Assembly (NCBI RefSeq): GCF_000282115.1
Contig: NZ_AKJY01000027.1
Coordinates: forward strand, 22,148-86,147
DNA: 64,000 bases
Direction of reading: 5' to 3'
From: Chryseobacterium populi
GTDB lineage: Bacteria > Bacteroidota > Bacteroidia > Flavobacteriales > Weeksellaceae
The number at the start of each line of letters is the position of its first letter. The stretch's first letter is position 1. The notes beneath the pieces are model-generated. The model saw only the letters and a list, made by a program, of their open reading frames with translations, was not told the DNA's origin and did no database searches. Shown piece after piece: positions 1-8,451 of this stretch. A program made the position numbers and the translations under genes.

Positions 1-165
1 GAAGTAAAAGCCGGAGACAGCTTTAATGTAGATCTTCACGAAGCGATTACCCAAATCCCTGCCCCTTCAGAAGATTTAAAGGGTAAAATTGTAGATGTTA
101 TCGAAACCGGCTATACTTTAGGTGATAAAGTAATCCGTTTTGCAAAAGTGGTAACGGGAAATTAA
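1..165 (+). CDS. grpE: GrpE nucleotide exchange factor, C-terminal fragment (cut by window edge)
   Basis: Frame 1 is open from the first base and stops with TAA after 54 codons. The product ends in residues typical of the GrpE C-terminal beta domain (LHEAITQIPAP, then IVDVIETGYTLGDKVIRFAKV). GrpE releases ADP from DnaK in the cytoplasmic Hsp70 cycle. dnaJ follows 98 bp downstream on the same strand, the usual grpE-dnaJ pairing in Bacteroidota. The N-terminal coiled coil lies outside the window. Confidence 0.93.
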   Translation, partial: EVKAGDSFNVDLHEAITQIPAPSEDLKGKIVDVIETGYTLGDKVIRFAKVVTGN

Positions 166-262
166 TATTAATAAGTGATAAATGATGAGTGGTAATGGTT
201 TATATTTACTTCTTCCTCTCTGAATTTTTATTATCATTTATCAATAATCAATCATAAATTGT
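166..262. repeat. Degenerate GAGTTAT-type inverted repeat between grpE and dnaJ
   Basis: The spacer holds AGTGATAAATGATGAG on the left and TTATCATTTATCAATAATCA on the right, able to form an imperfect hairpin. It resembles the better preserved GAGTTAT/ATAACTC elements elsewhere in this window but is more diverged. It may be a member of that family or chance AT-rich dyad symmetry. Confidence 0.4.
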
Positions 263-263
263 C

Positions 264-1382
264 ATGTCAAAAAGAGATTATTACGAGGTTCTTGAAATCA
301 GCAAATCTGCATCAGCCGATGAAATAAAGAAAGCATACCGTAAAATGGCCATTAAATTTCACCCTGATAAAAATCCGGGAGATAAGGAAGCCGAAGAAAA
401 ATTTAAAGAGGCTGCTGAAGCTTACGAAGTATTAAGTGATGACCAGAAACGGGCGAGATATGACCAGTTTGGTCACGCAGGTGTTGGCGGAAACGGAGGA
501 TTCGGCGGTGGAGGATTCGGCGGCGGAATGAATATGGAAGATATTTTCAGCCAGTTTGGAGATATTTTCGGTGGTCATTTCGGTGGCGGTGGTTTTGGCG
601 GCGGGGGACGTCAGCAGGTGAAAGGTTCTAATTTAAGGATCAGAATTAAACTGAATCTTGAAGAGATGGTGAACGGAACCCAGAAGACTCTTAAAGTAAA
701 GAAAATGAAGATGGCGGAAGGCGCCACTTCAAAAACCTGTCCTACATGTAACGGTTCAGGGGTTCAGTTGAAAGTAATGAACACCATGTTCGGACAAATG
801 CAAACCCAGACGACCTGTGGAACCTGTCAGGGAATCGGAAAAGTTGCGGATAAAATCCCGCCAGGTGCCAATGCACAAGGCTTGGTAAAGGATGAAGAAG
901 AAATCACAATCAATATTCCAGCAGGAGCAAGAGACGGAATTCAGCTTAATGTAAGAGGAAAAGGGAATGACGCTCCATTCGGTGGAATCCCTGGAGATCT
1001 ATTGGTGATTGTAGAAGAGGAAGTAGATAAAGTAATCAAAAGAGAAGGTGACAATCTTCACCAGGAATTATACATTTCATTTGCAGAAGCAGCATTGGGA
1101 ACTAAAAAAGAAGTTCCTACCGTTGGCGGAAAAGTGAAGATCACGATCGAACCTGGAACACAGTCCGGAAAAATTCTAAGATTAGCAGGAAAAGGCCTTC
1201 CAAGTATCGACAGCTATGGTAAAGGTGATATGTTTATTCATATCAATGTATGGACACCGCAAAAGCTGACAAAAGAACAGAAAGAATTCTTCGAAAACCA
1301 GATGTCAAGCGGAGAAATGGTTGCAGAACCTTCCGGAAAAGAAAAAACTTTCTTTGACAAAGTGAAAGATTTATTCAATTAA
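264..1382 (+). CDS. dnaJ: Chaperone DnaJ (Hsp40) with a reduced zinc-finger domain
   Basis: Co-chaperone that delivers unfolded clients to DnaK and stimulates its ATPase. The J domain is at residues 5-70 with HPD at 33-35. A Gly/Phe-rich linker follows (about 71-115), then a central region and the C-terminal client-binding beta domains (about 120-345). At 372 aa the length is near normal. Canonical DnaJ has four CxxCxGxG motifs holding two zinc ions; here only two are visible (CPTCNGSG at 159-166 and CGTCQGIG at 185-192). These correspond by position to inner motifs 2 and 3, so the outer zinc centre (motifs 1 and 4) appears to be missing. Its position behind grpE supports dnaJ rather than cbpA. 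ATG start; no alternative start is needed. Confidence 0.96.
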   Translation: MSKRDYYEVLEISKSASADEIKKAYRKMAIKFHPDKNPGDKEAEEKFKEAAEAYEVLSDDQKRARYDQFGHAGVGGNGGFGGGGFGGGMNMEDIFSQFGDIFGGHFGGGGFGGGGRQQVKGSNLRIRIKLNLEEMVNGTQKTLKVKKMKMAEGATSKTCPTCNGSGVQLKVMNTMFGQMQTQTTCGTCQGIGKVADKIPPGANAQGLVKDEEEITINIPAGARDGIQLNVRGKGNDAPFGGIPGDLLVIVEEEVDKVIKREGDNLHQELYISFAEAALGTKKEVPTVGGKVKITIEPGTQSGKILRLAGKGLPSIDSYGKGDMFIHINVWTPQKLTKEQKEFFENQMSSGEMVAEPSGKEKTFFDKVKDLFN

Positions 1383-1390
1383 AAATATCT

Positions 1391-1421
1391 AAGAGGCCTT
1401 AATTAAAGGTCTCTTTTTTTA
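1391..1421 (+). terminator. Rho-independent terminator after dnaJ
   Basis: An AAGAGGCCTT stem pairs with AAAGGTCTCTT across an AATT loop (one G-U pair), followed by a run of seven T. It lies 9 bp after the dnaJ stop. Confidence 0.85.
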
Positions 1422-1451
1422 TTTCAAGCCTCAACGAAAATATAAGTAAGC

Positions 1452-2375
1452 TTAAAGCAGATATTTTATTTTCCTGTTGGCATATACCAGAAGTATGCTT
1501 ACTATCAGCAATACCACTATAAAAACAGCAGTTTCATAAGCGGAGAAATGCCTTCCCAACATCAGCTTCATAAGAAGTGGATGAACCAGATAAATTGCTG
1601 TAGATAGGTTCGCTAAAATTTTAGAATCAGAAAGCAGTACTTTACTTTTGCCATATAAAAACACTAGAGGACAGGCTATCATCAATGAAAAAAGCAGATC
1701 AATACTATCTTTTTTGTTTAATCCAATAAATTGATAATTACAAAAAGCTTCAAAAATAACCAACCCGGTTACCAGCAGAACCTGGAACAATGAAGGCTTT
1801 AACTTTACCTCTGTATTCAGCTTTTTAATCAGAAAACCTATTGAAAGAAAGGGAAAGCAAACAAATAAAAAATTCCGGTACAATGGATATGCATTTAAAG
1901 TGGAATCTGCTTTTCCAGGGAAAGGGTGAAGATTTCCCAAAAGCTGAATACCATATCCACAACAGAATAATATCAGGCTCATTGCAGCCAGAGTAACGGT
2001 AGATTTCTTTCTTAAAAAAAACAATATAATGCCTGCAAAAAAAGTCCCGATCAGATACCACAAATGATGGTAACCAAAAATCACATTCAGTATCCATGAA
2101 TCATCATCTTTCCAGAACGGAATATAGATAACCGACCAGAGCGCATACAGTAAAAATAGTCTTACCAGCCATTTTTTCAGTTTACCGGCAGTATCGATAT
2201 GATAGAAATAATATCCCGTTATAATCAGAAAAACCGGCACTCCAATTCTAAAAAGCCCGTTAACCAATACATAGCTCAGCTTCGGATAAGAATCTCTCAA
2301 AAGATGCATATGTAAAAAAACGACAAAAAATGCCAGTATGATTTTCAGTACATCTATGGATAAACTTCTCCTCAT
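1452..2375 (-). CDS. Acyltransferase family 3 (OafA/WecH-like) integral membrane protein
   Basis: A 307-aa polytopic membrane protein with about ten hydrophobic segments. The N-terminus (SIDVLKIILAFFVVFLHMH, then GVPVFLIITGYY) matches the Acyltransferase_3 family, with the conserved His in the first helix. Members move acetyl or other acyl groups onto surface glycans or lipids across the inner membrane; the acceptor here cannot be told. The gene stands alone, convergent with dnaJ and 42 bp downstream of the DUF808 gene on the same strand, so the two may share a transcript. Confidence 0.8.
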   Translation of the reverse strand: MRRSLSIDVLKIILAFFVVFLHMHLLRDSYPKLSYVLVNGLFRIGVPVFLIITGYYFYHIDTAGKLKKWLVRLFLLYALWSVIYIPFWKDDDSWILNVIFGYHHLWYLIGTFFAGIILFFLRKKSTVTLAAMSLILFCCGYGIQLLGNLHPFPGKADSTLNAYPLYRNFLFVCFPFLSIGFLIKKLNTEVKLKPSLFQVLLVTGLVIFEAFCNYQFIGLNKKDSIDLLFSLMIACPLVFLYGKSKVLLSDSKILANLSTAIYLVHPLLMKLMLGRHFSAYETAVFIVVLLIVSILLVYANRKIKYLL

Positions 2376-2417
2376 ATTTTAAATATAACTGATATTCTGA
2401 AGTTTTACAGACAAAAT

Positions 2418-3299
2418 CTATCTGCGGATAACAAGGGAATATATTTTCTTTCCCAGGGTAAAAATAGCTACAGCTGCAAGCCCACCTGCAATTCCGAATG
2501 TAAATTCTTTCAATATGGATGGCCAGGTCGGAAATAACTCATGAAGGTAATGGATATTATGAGCAAAAATGCCTCCCGATACCAGAATCAGAGCAATGGT
2601 GCCCACTACTCCCAACATTTTAATAATAACCGGCAGGGCTTTGACCAATAAATGTCCTAATTTTGAAAAAAAACCTTTGTCATTGCTTTTTCTGATCAGC
2701 TTAAACCCGGCGTCATCCATTCTTACAATCAGAGCAACGATTCCGTAAACCCCTACCGTTGCTAAAAACGAAACAAAAGTCACCGTAAGAATCTGGGTCA
2801 GCAAAGGATGATTTTCCTGGATCACAGTTCCCAAAGCAATAATTACAATTTCTATGGAAAGGATAAAGTCTGTAGTAATCGCAGATTTTATTTTTGCTTT
2901 TTCAGAGTCTTCAGAATCTTCACTTTTCGTGCTTTCTTCTACCACTTCATGCCCTTTTTTGGCACGGTGAAACAGAAATTCGATAATCTTTTCCATACCT
3001 TCAAATGCCAGGTACAGACCTCCCAGGATAAGAATAACTTCGATCGCCGGCTTGTACAGCCAGTTAAGCAAAAACGCAACAGGAAGTATAATTAATTTAT
3101 TGATGAAAGAACCTTTTGTAATCGCCCATAAAACCGGCAATTCCCGGGAAGAAAGAAATCCGGTGGCTTTTTCCGCATTTACAGCTAAATCATCTCCTAA
3201 AATCCCTGCTGTTTTCTGTGTTGCCAGTTTACTTGTAACGGCCACATCATCCATCAAAGCCGCGATATCATCTAAAATTGCAAAGAAACCGGATGCCAT
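2418..3299 (-). CDS. DUF808 (YedI-like) inner membrane protein
   Basis: A 293-aa protein opening with SGFFAILDDIAALMDDVAV, the hallmark of the DUF808/YedI family of polytopic membrane proteins of unknown function. Hydrophobic stretches lie at roughly residues 68-95, 145-190, 220-245 and 268-288. A charged, Glu/Lys-rich cytoplasmic loop (about 118-138) lies between the second and third. Family members occur widely in Proteobacteria and Bacteroidota without an assigned reaction. The ATG start fits the conserved N-terminus. Confidence 0.85.
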   Translation of the reverse strand: MASGFFAILDDIAALMDDVAVTSKLATQKTAGILGDDLAVNAEKATGFLSSRELPVLWAITKGSFINKLIILPVAFLLNWLYKPAIEVILILGGLYLAFEGMEKIIEFLFHRAKKGHEVVEESTKSEDSEDSEKAKIKSAITTDFILSIEIVIIALGTVIQENHPLLTQILTVTFVSFLATVGVYGIVALIVRMDDAGFKLIRKSNDKGFFSKLGHLLVKALPVIIKMLGVVGTIALILVSGGIFAHNIHYLHELFPTWPSILKEFTFGIAGGLAAVAIFTLGKKIYSLVIRR

Positions 3300-3500
3300 A
3301 TTATTTTAATCTTTTTTTAATATATGTTAAGTCGGACAAAAATAGTTATTTAATTCTAGTTTTCATTTTCTTTTAGAATGAATTTAACAAAGAAAAGATA
3401 ATCATATCAAAAAAGAGATGAGAATTAAATTTATTTTTTCAAGCTAAAAATCAACATTCAGTAAGAGAAAAATCATAAGACCCCGACTACTTTTTACCAC

Positions 3501-3508
3501 TATATTTG
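3501..3508 (+). promoter_or_regulatory. Bacteroidota -7 box upstream of the esterase gene
   Basis: TATATTTG matches the TAnnTTTG consensus and lies 14 bp before the ATG at 3523. No convincing -33 TTG is visible at the usual distance. Confidence 0.5.
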
Positions 3509-3522
3509 TGTACATTTAACCT

Positions 3523-4392
3523 ATGAAAAAGCTCGTTCTCAGATATCATTTTTTTGTTTTAGGATGTATCAGCTTTTTACTCAATTCATGTAATTCCAGA
3601 TTCCGGGTCTGGGTAGGGACCAATAACCAGCAAAAAATTTACAATTTAAAATACGGTGAACATAAAAGACAGAAAATGGATGTCTTTCTACCTTCAGAAT
3701 ATGCCAAAGATTCCCCGGTTGTTTTGATTGTACACGGTGGTGCCTGGAAATATGGACGGAAAGAGCATATGATCCAGATTCAGAAAATGCTGTTTAATCA
3801 TAATATTCCAAGTATTAATATGAACTACAGGCCGGTCTCAAAATCAAAGAAGATCACCTACCGGGAGCAGCTGGAAGATATACGCTCAGTAATCACTAAA
3901 TTTAATTCATTGGCCGACAAAGCAGAATTACAGCCTGATCATTACATCCTTTTAGGTGAAAGTGCGGGCGGTCACCTTGCCTTATTATACGGCTACCAGA
4001 ATCCGGACCAGATTAAAAAAATCATTTCTCTGAGCGGCCCAACCGATTTTTATTCCGAAGAATATTTACGTTCTTTTTATTCAAAATATACATCCCCTAC
4101 GGTTCAGAAAGTGGTAGGTACAAAGTTTAACCGTAAAAATGTCTCTGAAGAATTTAAAAAAGCAAGTCCCATTGCCAATATTACCAATGTTCCTACCCTT
4201 TTATTTCAGGGAAATCAGGATTTTCTGGTAAATCAGCATCAGGGCTTAGCATTAGATTCCGCCCTGGCAAGTCAAAATATACCTCATAAACTGATCTTTA
4301 TGAAAAACACGGGACACGCACCCAGATTTTTCAGTAAAAGGAAAAGAGACAGTATTATTTATCCTAATATTCTGGAATGGGTTAAGGAGTGA
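3523..4392 (+). CDS. Alpha/beta-hydrolase lipoprotein (esterase/lipase, BD-FAE/fold-3 type)
   Basis: A 289-aa hydrolase. The N-terminus is a lipoprotein signal: a hydrophobic core, then a lipobox-like LLNSC with Cys at about residue 23, so it is probably membrane anchored. HGGAW (about 81-85) is the oxyanion-hole motif and GESAGG (about 147-152) carries the nucleophilic Ser. A late Asp in GNQDFLV and His in TGHAPRF (about 267) complete the triad. These features fit carboxylesterases acting on small acylated substrates such as acetylated sugars. No neighbour points to a substrate. Confidence 0.82.
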   Translation: MKKLVLRYHFFVLGCISFLLNSCNSRFRVWVGTNNQQKIYNLKYGEHKRQKMDVFLPSEYAKDSPVVLIVHGGAWKYGRKEHMIQIQKMLFNHNIPSINMNYRPVSKSKKITYREQLEDIRSVITKFNSLADKAELQPDHYILLGESAGGHLALLYGYQNPDQIKKIISLSGPTDFYSEEYLRSFYSKYTSPTVQKVVGTKFNRKNVSEEFKKASPIANITNVPTLLFQGNQDFLVNQHQGLALDSALASQNIPHKLIFMKNTGHAPRFFSKRKRDSIIYPNILEWVKE

Positions 4393-4527
4393 AGAGTTAT
4401 GAGTTATGAATTATGAGTTAAGAGTTGAGAGTTGAGAGTTGAGAGTTTAAAGAAGGTCTGACGGTAGATGTTAAATTATCCATTAACATTGATAACTCTT
4501 AACTCTTAACTCATAATTCATAACTCT
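4392..4527. repeat. GAGTTAT-type palindromic element, copy B
   Basis: The left arm starts in the hydrolase stop codon and is built from repeated units like GAGTTATGAATTATGAG and GAGAGTT. The right arm (about 4489-4527) is its approximate reverse complement (TAACTCTTAACTCATAATTC). The whole can fold into a long hairpin. Similar arms occur near 6.9, 22.25, 23.2 and 49.7 kb. Confidence 0.75.
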
Positions 4528-4528
4528 A

Positions 4529-4558
4529 AAAAAAGCTGCCCCTTCCGGAACAGCTTTT
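4529..4558 (-). terminator. Terminator for the dedA-like gene
   Basis: AAAAGCTG and CAGCTTTT flank a short CCCCTTCCGGAA loop. Read on the minus strand a run of seven T follows. It lies 19 bp beyond the stop of the DedA-family gene. Confidence 0.75.
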
Positions 4559-4576
4559 ATACTTTAACTTTTATAG

Positions 4577-5272
4577 TTATTCAAAATCCTGATCTTCATA
4601 TTTGGAAAAATCTTCTTTTTTTCCAAATAAAAATTTGATAATCACCGGCAGTGTTGTTACTAATACAATTACTAAAATAATAAGTTCCAGTTTCTTTTTC
4701 AGATCGATTCCGAACTGCTCGATAAATAATTTATCCAGATAATGCCCTGCAAAGATCAAAAGGAATGACCACAGAACAGCTCCGATAATATTATCTCTTA
4801 AGAATTCTTTTTTATCCATTTTCACGATTCCCGCTACAATAGGGGTAAAAGTTCTTACCACCGGTAAAAACCTTGCCATTATGATAGCCAAAGCACCATG
4901 TTTTTCAAAGAAATTATGAGCCTGATAAAGGTATTTTTTCTTAAAAAGCATTGTATCCTGCTTCTTATATAATGTAGGACCTGTTTTTACTCCAAAATAA
5001 TATCCCACTTCATTTCCTATGATAGCGGCAAGAGAAACACTTGTTGCCAGAATGGTTGTATCTAAAAAATCGTTCCCTGTGGAACCAAAAGTCTCTTTGA
5101 TGATTTCAACGGCATAAATTCCTGAAACAAATAATAAAGAGTCACCCGGTAAAAAAAATCCTACAAACAGACCTGTTTCAGCAAAAACAATAAATAAAAT
5201 CAGCCAAAACCCACCCATTTTGATATAAAACTCAGGGTTTAATAAATCCTTCCAACTATTGAAATCTTCCAT
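4577..5272 (-). CDS. DedA family (VTT domain) membrane protein
   Basis: A 231-aa inner-membrane protein with about five hydrophobic segments. It has GLFVGFFLPGDSLLFVSG near residues 30-50 and the DedA signature ARFLPVVRTFTPIVAG (about 143-158), with the two conserved arginines. DedA/VTT proteins include undecaprenyl-phosphate and phosphatidylethanolamine flippases, and the conserved acidic and Arg residues fit that fold. Which lipid this one moves is not visible. It is a single gene with its own terminator. Confidence 0.88.
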   Translation of the reverse strand: MEDFNSWKDLLNPEFYIKMGGFWLILFIVFAETGLFVGFFLPGDSLLFVSGIYAVEIIKETFGSTGNDFLDTTILATSVSLAAIIGNEVGYYFGVKTGPTLYKKQDTMLFKKKYLYQAHNFFEKHGALAIIMARFLPVVRTFTPIVAGIVKMDKKEFLRDNIIGAVLWSFLLIFAGHYLDKLFIEQFGIDLKKKLELIILVIVLVTTLPVIIKFLFGKKEDFSKYEDQDFE

Positions 5273-5358
5273 ACGTATTGATAAGTAACAAAAGTAAGCT
5301 TAAAAAATCTGAAACGGAAATATATTATAAGATTTTAACTAAAATTCAAACATGATAT

Positions 5359-6471
5359 TTATAGGTCCATATCATCATCGGAAACTGCCGTCCCATCTGC
5401 CATCAGAAACGCTTTAAGGAATGGGGTAAGGTTTCCGTTCATTACAGAATCCACATCAGACGTTTCATGCCCGGAACGTACATCTTTTACCAGCTTATAA
5501 GGATGCATAACATAATTCCTGATCTGGCTTCCCCACTCGATTTTCATTTTATTGGCCTCAATTTCGTTTCGGGCTCTCATTCGTTCTTCAAGCTCCATTT
5601 CATATAACCTAGAACGAAGCAATTGCATAGCCTTTTCTTTATTCTGAAGCTGTGACCGGGATTCTGAGTTTTCAATAATAATTCCTGTAGGGGCGTGACG
5701 AAGGCGTACTGCTGTTTCCACTTTATTTACGTTCTGCCCGCCAGCACCGGAAGACCTCATTGTTTCAAAGCTGATATCCGCAGGATTGATATTGATTTCA
5801 ATAGTATCATCCACCAACGGATAAACATATACAGAAACAAAACTTGTATGTCGCTTGGCATTACTGTCGAAAGGTGAAATTCTTACCAAACGGTGCACAC
5901 CATTTTCTCCTTTGAGGTATCCGAAAGCATATTCGCCATCTATTTCCAAGGTAACGGTTTTCACTCCGGCAACTTCACCTTCCTGAAAATTGAGTTCCCT
6001 GATTTTATAGCCTTGTTTTTCTGCCCACATGGTGTACATTCTCATCAGCATGGAAGCCCAGTCACAACTTTCCGTACCTCCGGCTCCGGCTGTGATCTGT
6101 AATACGGCAGAAAGCTCATCCCCTTCATTGGAAAGCATATTTTTAAATTCGAGGTCCTCAATTTTTTCTACCAGTTTCGGGAAAGCTTCGTCCAGTTCCT
6201 TTTCAGAATCCGGATCTTCTTTTGCAAATTCCATCAATACTTGCAAGTCTTCAAACTGGGTATTGATATCTTCGTAATCTTCCACCCATTTCTTTTTAGA
6301 GCGAAGCTGTTTAAGGAACGCTTCCGCCTCTTTCGGAGTATCCCAGAAGCCGGGAGCTGCTGTTTTCTCATCATCATTGGTAATCTCTATCTTCTTTTTT
6401 TCAATCTGAAGATATTTATGAAGGTCTTCAATTCTGGATTGAACTTGTTTTATCTGGTCGTTATTAATCAC
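5359..6471 (-). CDS. prfB: Peptide chain release factor 2, without programmed frameshift
   Basis: RF2 recognises UGA/UAA stop codons and hydrolyses peptidyl-tRNA. In the 370-aa product the SPF recognition tripeptide is at residues 199-201 and the catalytic GGQ at 244-246 ([11 protein letters not shown]). The start is GTG at 6471, with a -7 box about 18 bp upstream; no ATG precedes it in frame. Most bacteria carry an in-frame UGA near codon 26 that forces a +1 shift and autoregulates RF2. Here the equivalent stretch reads [10 protein letters not shown] in one open frame (CTT CAG at codons 21-22), so that feedback is absent. Confidence 0.96.
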   Translation of the reverse strand: MINNDQIKQVQSRIEDLHKYLQIEKKKIEITNDDEKTAAPGFWDTPKEAEAFLKQLRSKKKWVEDYEDINTQFEDLQVLMEFAKEDPDSEKELDEAFPKLVEKIEDLEFKNMLSNEGDELSAVLQITAGAGGTESCDWASMLMRMYTMWAEKQGYKIRELNFQEGEVAGVKTVTLEIDGEYAFGYLKGENGVHRLVRISPFDSNAKRHTSFVSVYVYPLVDDTIEININPADISFETMRSSGAGGQNVNKVETAVRLRHAPTGIIIENSESRSQLQNKEKAMQLLRSRLYEMELEERMRARNEIEANKMKIEWGSQIRNYVMHPYKLVKDVRSGHETSDVDSVMNGNLTPFLKAFLMADGTAVSDDDMDL

Positions 6472-6488
6472 GAATTTTTTCTTTTTTG

Positions 6489-6496
6489 CAAAAATA
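6489..6496 (-). promoter_or_regulatory. -7 box of prfB
   Basis: On the minus strand TATTTTTG matches TAnnTTTG and ends 17 bp before the GTG start, giving a short leader. Confidence 0.5.
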
Positions 6497-6562
6497 AGGA
6501 TAAAATAAATTTAATCTTTAGCTATATTTACATTTATCAAAACTAATAATCTAAAAATACAA

Positions 6563-6835
6563 ATGAGCATGAACACATTAATTAATGAATCCAGCGGCAA
6601 TTTTACAAACCTTAAAAAGATTATCAATTTCCTGGATATGATTCCCAACGCCTCTGAAAGCCAGATTGACCTGGTTACCCACAAAATTTTAAAACATCTT
6701 GAAAATGGTGCTCTACCGGAAAAAATAAAAGGAGCCATAGAGAGCGAACTGATCATTACTTATGGTTATTATTCCTTTGAATTTGATGTAGATCGGGTAA
6801 CGGAAGAGATTATGAATTGGTGGGAAAGAAGGTAA
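6563..6835 (+). CDS. Small conserved-looking hypothetical protein (90 aa)
   Basis: An open frame with ordinary amino-acid composition, rich in Ile, Leu and Glu and predicted mostly helical, ending in EEIMNWWERR. I do not recognise a family. Two ATGs are available (6563 and 6569, MSM or MN); either is plausible. It is transcribed divergently from prfB and followed directly by a palindromic element. It has no signal peptide or membrane segment, so it is probably cytoplasmic. Confidence 0.65.
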   Translation: MSMNTLINESSGNFTNLKKIINFLDMIPNASESQIDLVTHKILKHLENGALPEKIKGAIESELIITYGYYSFEFDVDRVTEEIMNWWERR

Positions 6836-6974
6836 TGAGTTGAGAGTTATGAATTATGAATCATTAATATATTAACGGCTAATTTAATATTTGCCATAAG
6901 GTTTTTCTTTCAACTCATAATTCATAACTCATAACTCATAACTCATAATTCATAACTCTCAACTCATAGCTCTA
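6836..6974. repeat. GAGTTAT-type palindromic element, copy C
   Basis: The left arm GAGTTGAGAGTTATGAATTA starts 2 bp after the hypothetical gene. The right arm (about 6919-6970) contains repeated AACTCATAATTCATAACTC units, ending 5-10 bp before the convergent AAA gene stop. It forms a long hairpin between two converging genes. Confidence 0.75.
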
Positions 6975-6979
6975 AATGC

Positions 6980-8341
6980 TCAACTTTTATCCGTTTCTTC
7001 TCCATTATGGTGAAAACCGATTTCCCTTCTCGGCTCTTCTACCACTCTATAGGTTTCAAGCTCAGTTCTTAAAGCCTGTATCCTGTATTGAAAATCATCA
7101 AGGTTATTAATGATTGCATCAGCTAAAAATCTTGCAATCTGCTCCAGATATTCTTCGGTAAGCTTTCCGGTTGCATCTCTTAAGGCTCCGTTCAGAAGAT
7201 TCTGGTCTATTTTCAGATTTTCATTTTTGGTTCTCTGATAAAGGTTTTTGATACGTTTTTTCAGGCTCTGTGTAAAATCAATCAGCATGGTATTGCTGAA
7301 AACCTTCATTCTGGAGGATACTCCGTGCCAGAAAGGAACTTTATCCGCCTTATTATTTTTAAGGATTTTATAAAGCAGGGAATCATTCTCCAATCCTTTG
7401 GTCATCGCATAAAGAATAATTTCAGAACGCTCTGCTGCATTGGGTGGAAAAACCGGAATCATCACATCAAATCTACCCGGAGCCAGAATTTCTTCATCTA
7501 TTTCAGATACCGAATTGGCAGAGCCCACCATCAATAGACCTTCCTGTTCAAATTTTCCGATATAGTGAAGAATCATTTCCTGGGTTTCCAGGTTGCAGGA
7601 AGCCACATCCGTTTCCGCTTTTCTTTCCATCATAATTTCATCAAAATCATCAAGAAACAGAAGCACTTTATCCTGGCTCATCATGGTCACCAGAAAATCG
7701 TTAAAATCAGTTTTATTTCCGTCTACAAAAGAAGTTCCCAGATAATTCTTCTTTACCTCCTTAAACTGGTAACCTATAATCTCCGCAATCTTATTGGCCC
7801 AGAAAATTTTACCGCTTCCCGGAGGACCGTATAAAATAATTCCTGCCGGCTTATTAATTCCCCAGTCTTTGATCTGCCGCTCATTTAAAAAGGGTTCCAG
7901 AACTCCTGAAATATAGAAAAAAAGATCTCTGTATCCAATAAAATCTCTATGCTGAAGACTCGTTTTATGTCCAAAATAATTGTATACAAACTGGTAATTC
8001 CCGCCTAATTTATTGTCAATTCCGTAGCTGGAAATAGAAGAACGGAAAAACCCGTTATCAAAAATATTCGGATTGGTTTCTTTTATGGCTTTTTCTACCT
8101 TTTCTTTAGGCTGATTAATGGTTTTCGCTATTTCCTCCAAAGTCTTGGTCTTATCAAGGTCTTTTTCATACTGTCTCAAAAAATCTACATTTTCACGGGC
8201 AAATTTTTCAAAATCTGTTTTCACCTCAAAGTTTGTACTGACACAGATCCCCGGCTCAAGATCAAAATCCTGTATAAACTGTTTAATAGCTTCTGCCGAA
8301 ACATTCAATTCCTTTGCAAGTTCGATTAACTTCATATTCAC
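6980..8341 (-). CDS. AAA-type ATPase with an IF-2N-like N-terminus and altered Walker motifs
   Basis: A 453-aa protein. Residues 3-25 (KLIELAKELNVSAEAIKQFI) resemble the small helical IF2_N domain, which packs against nucleic-acid or protein partners. An AAA core follows. The Walker A region is GPPGSGKI (172-179), where the usual Thr/Ser after Lys178 is Ile. Walker B ends LFLDDFDE (228-235), with Asp in place of the usual catalytic Glu. A sensor-1-like Asn (GSAN, about 274-277) and an APGRFD arginine-finger loop (about 288-293) are kept. The reading frame is intact, so it is probably expressed, perhaps as a weak or non-hydrolysing ATPase. It looks like FtsH/CDC48-type AAA modules without protease. 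Function unknown. Confidence 0.8.
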   Translation of the reverse strand: MNMKLIELAKELNVSAEAIKQFIQDFDLEPGICVSTNFEVKTDFEKFARENVDFLRQYEKDLDKTKTLEEIAKTINQPKEKVEKAIKETNPNIFDNGFFRSSISSYGIDNKLGGNYQFVYNYFGHKTSLQHRDFIGYRDLFFYISGVLEPFLNERQIKDWGINKPAGIILYGPPGSGKIFWANKIAEIIGYQFKEVKKNYLGTSFVDGNKTDFNDFLVTMMSQDKVLLFLDDFDEIMMERKAETDVASCNLETQEMILHYIGKFEQEGLLMVGSANSVSEIDEEILAPGRFDVMIPVFPPNAAERSEIILYAMTKGLENDSLLYKILKNNKADKVPFWHGVSSRMKVFSNTMLIDFTQSLKKRIKNLYQRTKNENLKIDQNLLNGALRDATGKLTEEYLEQIARFLADAIINNLDDFQYRIQALRTELETYRVVEEPRREIGFHHNGEETDKS

Positions 8342-8353
8342 AAATTATACTAT

Positions 8354-8361
8354 CAAAATTA
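8354..8361 (-). promoter_or_regulatory. -7 box of the AAA ATPase gene
   Basis: TAATTTTG on the minus strand matches TAnnTTTG and lies 12 bp upstream of the ATG at 8341. Confidence 0.45.
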
Positions 8362-8451
8362 ATGTTTTAATCTTAAAAATTTCAGACAATTTAATCTATT
8401 CTTGTAACATTTCGTAAATTATATAGACTACTACTATGTAAAACAAATTAC

